Assembly (NCBI GenBank): GCA_947628955.1
Contig: CANRBX010000004.1
Span: forward strand, 57,055-121,054
From: an uncultured Lachnospiraceae bacterium
GTDB lineage: Bacteria > Bacillota > Clostridia > Lachnospirales > Lachnospiraceae
Length of the DNA: 64,000 bases
Reading direction: 5' to 3'
Part shown: piece after piece, positions 63,108-64,000 of the stretch
How the letters are laid out: the number at the start of each line of letters is the position of its first letter
Numbering within the stretch: the first letter of the stretch is position 1
Program-made: the position numbers and the translations under genes
Notes under the pieces: generated by a model
What the model was told of the DNA's origin: nothing
The model's database searches: none
What the model saw: the letters and a program-made list of their open reading frames with translations, nothing else

Positions 63108-64000
63108 ATGAGCAAAAAATGGTTAGCAGGTTTGTTGTCCGCAGCTATGGTTCTGTCAATGGGTACCATGGCAATGGCAGAGGAAGCCGAGACGGAGGCT
63201 GCTCCGACGGCCGTTACAACCGTCGGCCCGGACGATGCCACAGCAAAGTACGAGCTCTGGTCATTCGTTGACCTGCACAATGAATTCTACGGCAAGATGG
63301 TGGATCTCTGGAACGAGCAGAATCCGGACAGAACGATCCAGATCACGTTCAGCACCTATCCGTATGCAGATCATCACAACAAGCTGATGATGTCCCTGCA
63401 GGCAGGAAGCGGCGCTCCTGACATGTGCGATATCGAGATCGGCCAGTTCCCGAACTACACCGGTGAGAACTGCCCGCTGTACGATCTGACCGACGCGCTT
63501 GCTCCGTACGAGGACAGCGTGGTTCAGTCCAGACTGGACATCTACTCCAGAAATGACGGCGTCCGCGTAGGCGTTCCGACACACGTAGGCGCAGCTGTTA
63601 TGTACTGGAATGCAGAGATCTTCGAAGAGTATGGCCTTGATTACAAGTCTGTAAAGACCTGGGACGACTATACCGCACTCGGCGAGCAGCTGAAGGAAGC
63701 TTCCAACGGCGAAGTTTACCTGACCTCTGTTGATACAGGCAGCGTTGACTGGCTGTGGATCGCGATGGCTCAGTACGGCGAAGACTGGACCGGCGGCCCG
63801 GACGGAGAAGTAAACGTACAGCTTGATTCCGTGAAGAAGATGCTCACGATGCAGCAGCAGTGGCTGAACGACGGCATCGCGATGATCTCCACCGATGGTC
63901 ACGTTGACCTTGAGGCCGGCTTCAAGAACATCATGGACGGCAAGATCGCATCCTTCCCGAAGGCTATGTGGTACATGAGCCGTTTCAAAGATTACATGCC
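63108..64000 (+). CDS. ABC sugar-transporter solute-binding protein, partial
   Basis: The frame is open to the window edge (297 residues seen). A signal peptide (KKWLAGLLSAAMVLSMGTMA with cleavage after AMA) is followed by an acidic linker and a family 1 extracellular solute-binding domain (YELWSFVDLHNEFYGKMV, PDMCDIEIGQF, YGLDYKSVKTWDDYTALGEQ). AAGGAGG precedes the ATG at 63108. The signal lacks a lipobox cysteine, unusual for a Gram-positive binding protein that must stay near its permease. Position after the arabinanase genes and regulator suggests arabino-oligosaccharide uptake (AraN-like), which is inferred. Permease genes should follow outside the window. Confidence 0.88.
   Translation, partial: MSKKWLAGLLSAAMVLSMGTMAMAEEAETEAAPTAVTTVGPDDATAKYELWSFVDLHNEFYGKMVDLWNEQNPDRTIQITFSTYPYADHHNKLMMSLQAGSGAPDMCDIEIGQFPNYTGENCPLYDLTDALAPYEDSVVQSRLDIYSRNDGVRVGVPTHVGAAVMYWNAEIFEEYGLDYKSVKTWDDYTALGEQLKEASNGEVYLTSVDTGSVDWLWIAMAQYGEDWTGGPDGEVNVQLDSVKKMLTMQQQWLNDGIAMISTDGHVDLEAGFKNIMDGKIASFPKAMWYMSRFKDYM

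Overview
The window looks like chromosomal DNA of a gut-type member of the Lachnospiraceae (Clostridia, Firmicutes). This is inferred from the gene families: a GGGtGRT protein beside a NifU/IscU-like scaffold, DUF6483 and DUF6171 proteins, a CmpB-type putative permease, Bce- and Ytr-type ABC systems, a Thr-rich collagen-like protein, LoaP-type NusG and GH43/GH51 arabinanases. It also rests on the strong AGGAGG-type ribosome sites. No rRNA, tRNA, phage or insertion sequence was seen, so the genus is not settled.

Positions 1-30013 (all minus strand, read from high to low coordinates) form one long cell-surface polysaccharide locus. A good promoter (TTGACA-17-TATTAT, 30083-30111) precedes a DPM1-like glycosyltransferase and its DUF2304 partner. 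Then come three GT2 or GT4 enzyme genes and a GT4, the Wzm/Wzt exporter, and a 1377-residue methyltransferase-kinase-coiled-coil-GT2-GT4 protein whose first half has the domain order of the WbdD chain terminator. GDP-mannose genes, membrane glycosylation proteins, a PglF-like dehydratase, a Wzz-like protein and a large LoaP/NusG antiterminator follow. Directly after the antiterminator gene is an intrinsic terminator, and beyond it a compact module: PglE-like aminotransferase, 3-hydroxyacyl-CoA dehydrogenase, thiolase, hexapeptide acyltransferase, PglC-like sugar transferase and PIG-L deacetylase. This could build a bacillosamine-like amino sugar carrying a purpose-made 3-hydroxyacyl group. The last two genes exist as two cassettes, each with one half broken.

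Positions 30132-44686 (minus) hold the GGGtGRT/Fe-S scaffold pair, galE, a cell-wall-repeat SGNH hydrolase, a membrane acyltransferase, a CmpB-family membrane protein, a complete BceRS-BceAB antimicrobial-peptide detoxification module with a TTACA-N4-TGTAA operator, a DUF6483 protein and a PD-(D/E)XK transposase-family protein.

Positions 44961-47902 (plus) hold a candidate structured RNA, a glycosyltransferase with a helical-repeat tail and a collagen-like surface protein. Positions 48082-52656 (minus) hold a YtrA-type repressor with ABC transporter and a hybrid sensor kinase with an extracytoplasmic solute-binding domain.

Positions 52915-64000 look like an arabinan-use locus: a medium-chain dehydrogenase, a large secreted GH43 arabinanase, a GH51 arabinofuranosidase, a DUF6171 protein, an intracellular GH43 enzyme flanked by two paralogous ArsR-type regulators with a shared C-terminal sensor-like region, and the start of a solute-binding protein gene.

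A feature that cuts across the window is an excess of short tandem repeats. Unrelated units of 14, 15/45, about 45, 55, 70 and 83 bp sit directly 3' of stop codons, and in-frame 36-bp or 60-bp repeats lie inside a glycosyltransferase, a histidine kinase and a hybrid kinase.
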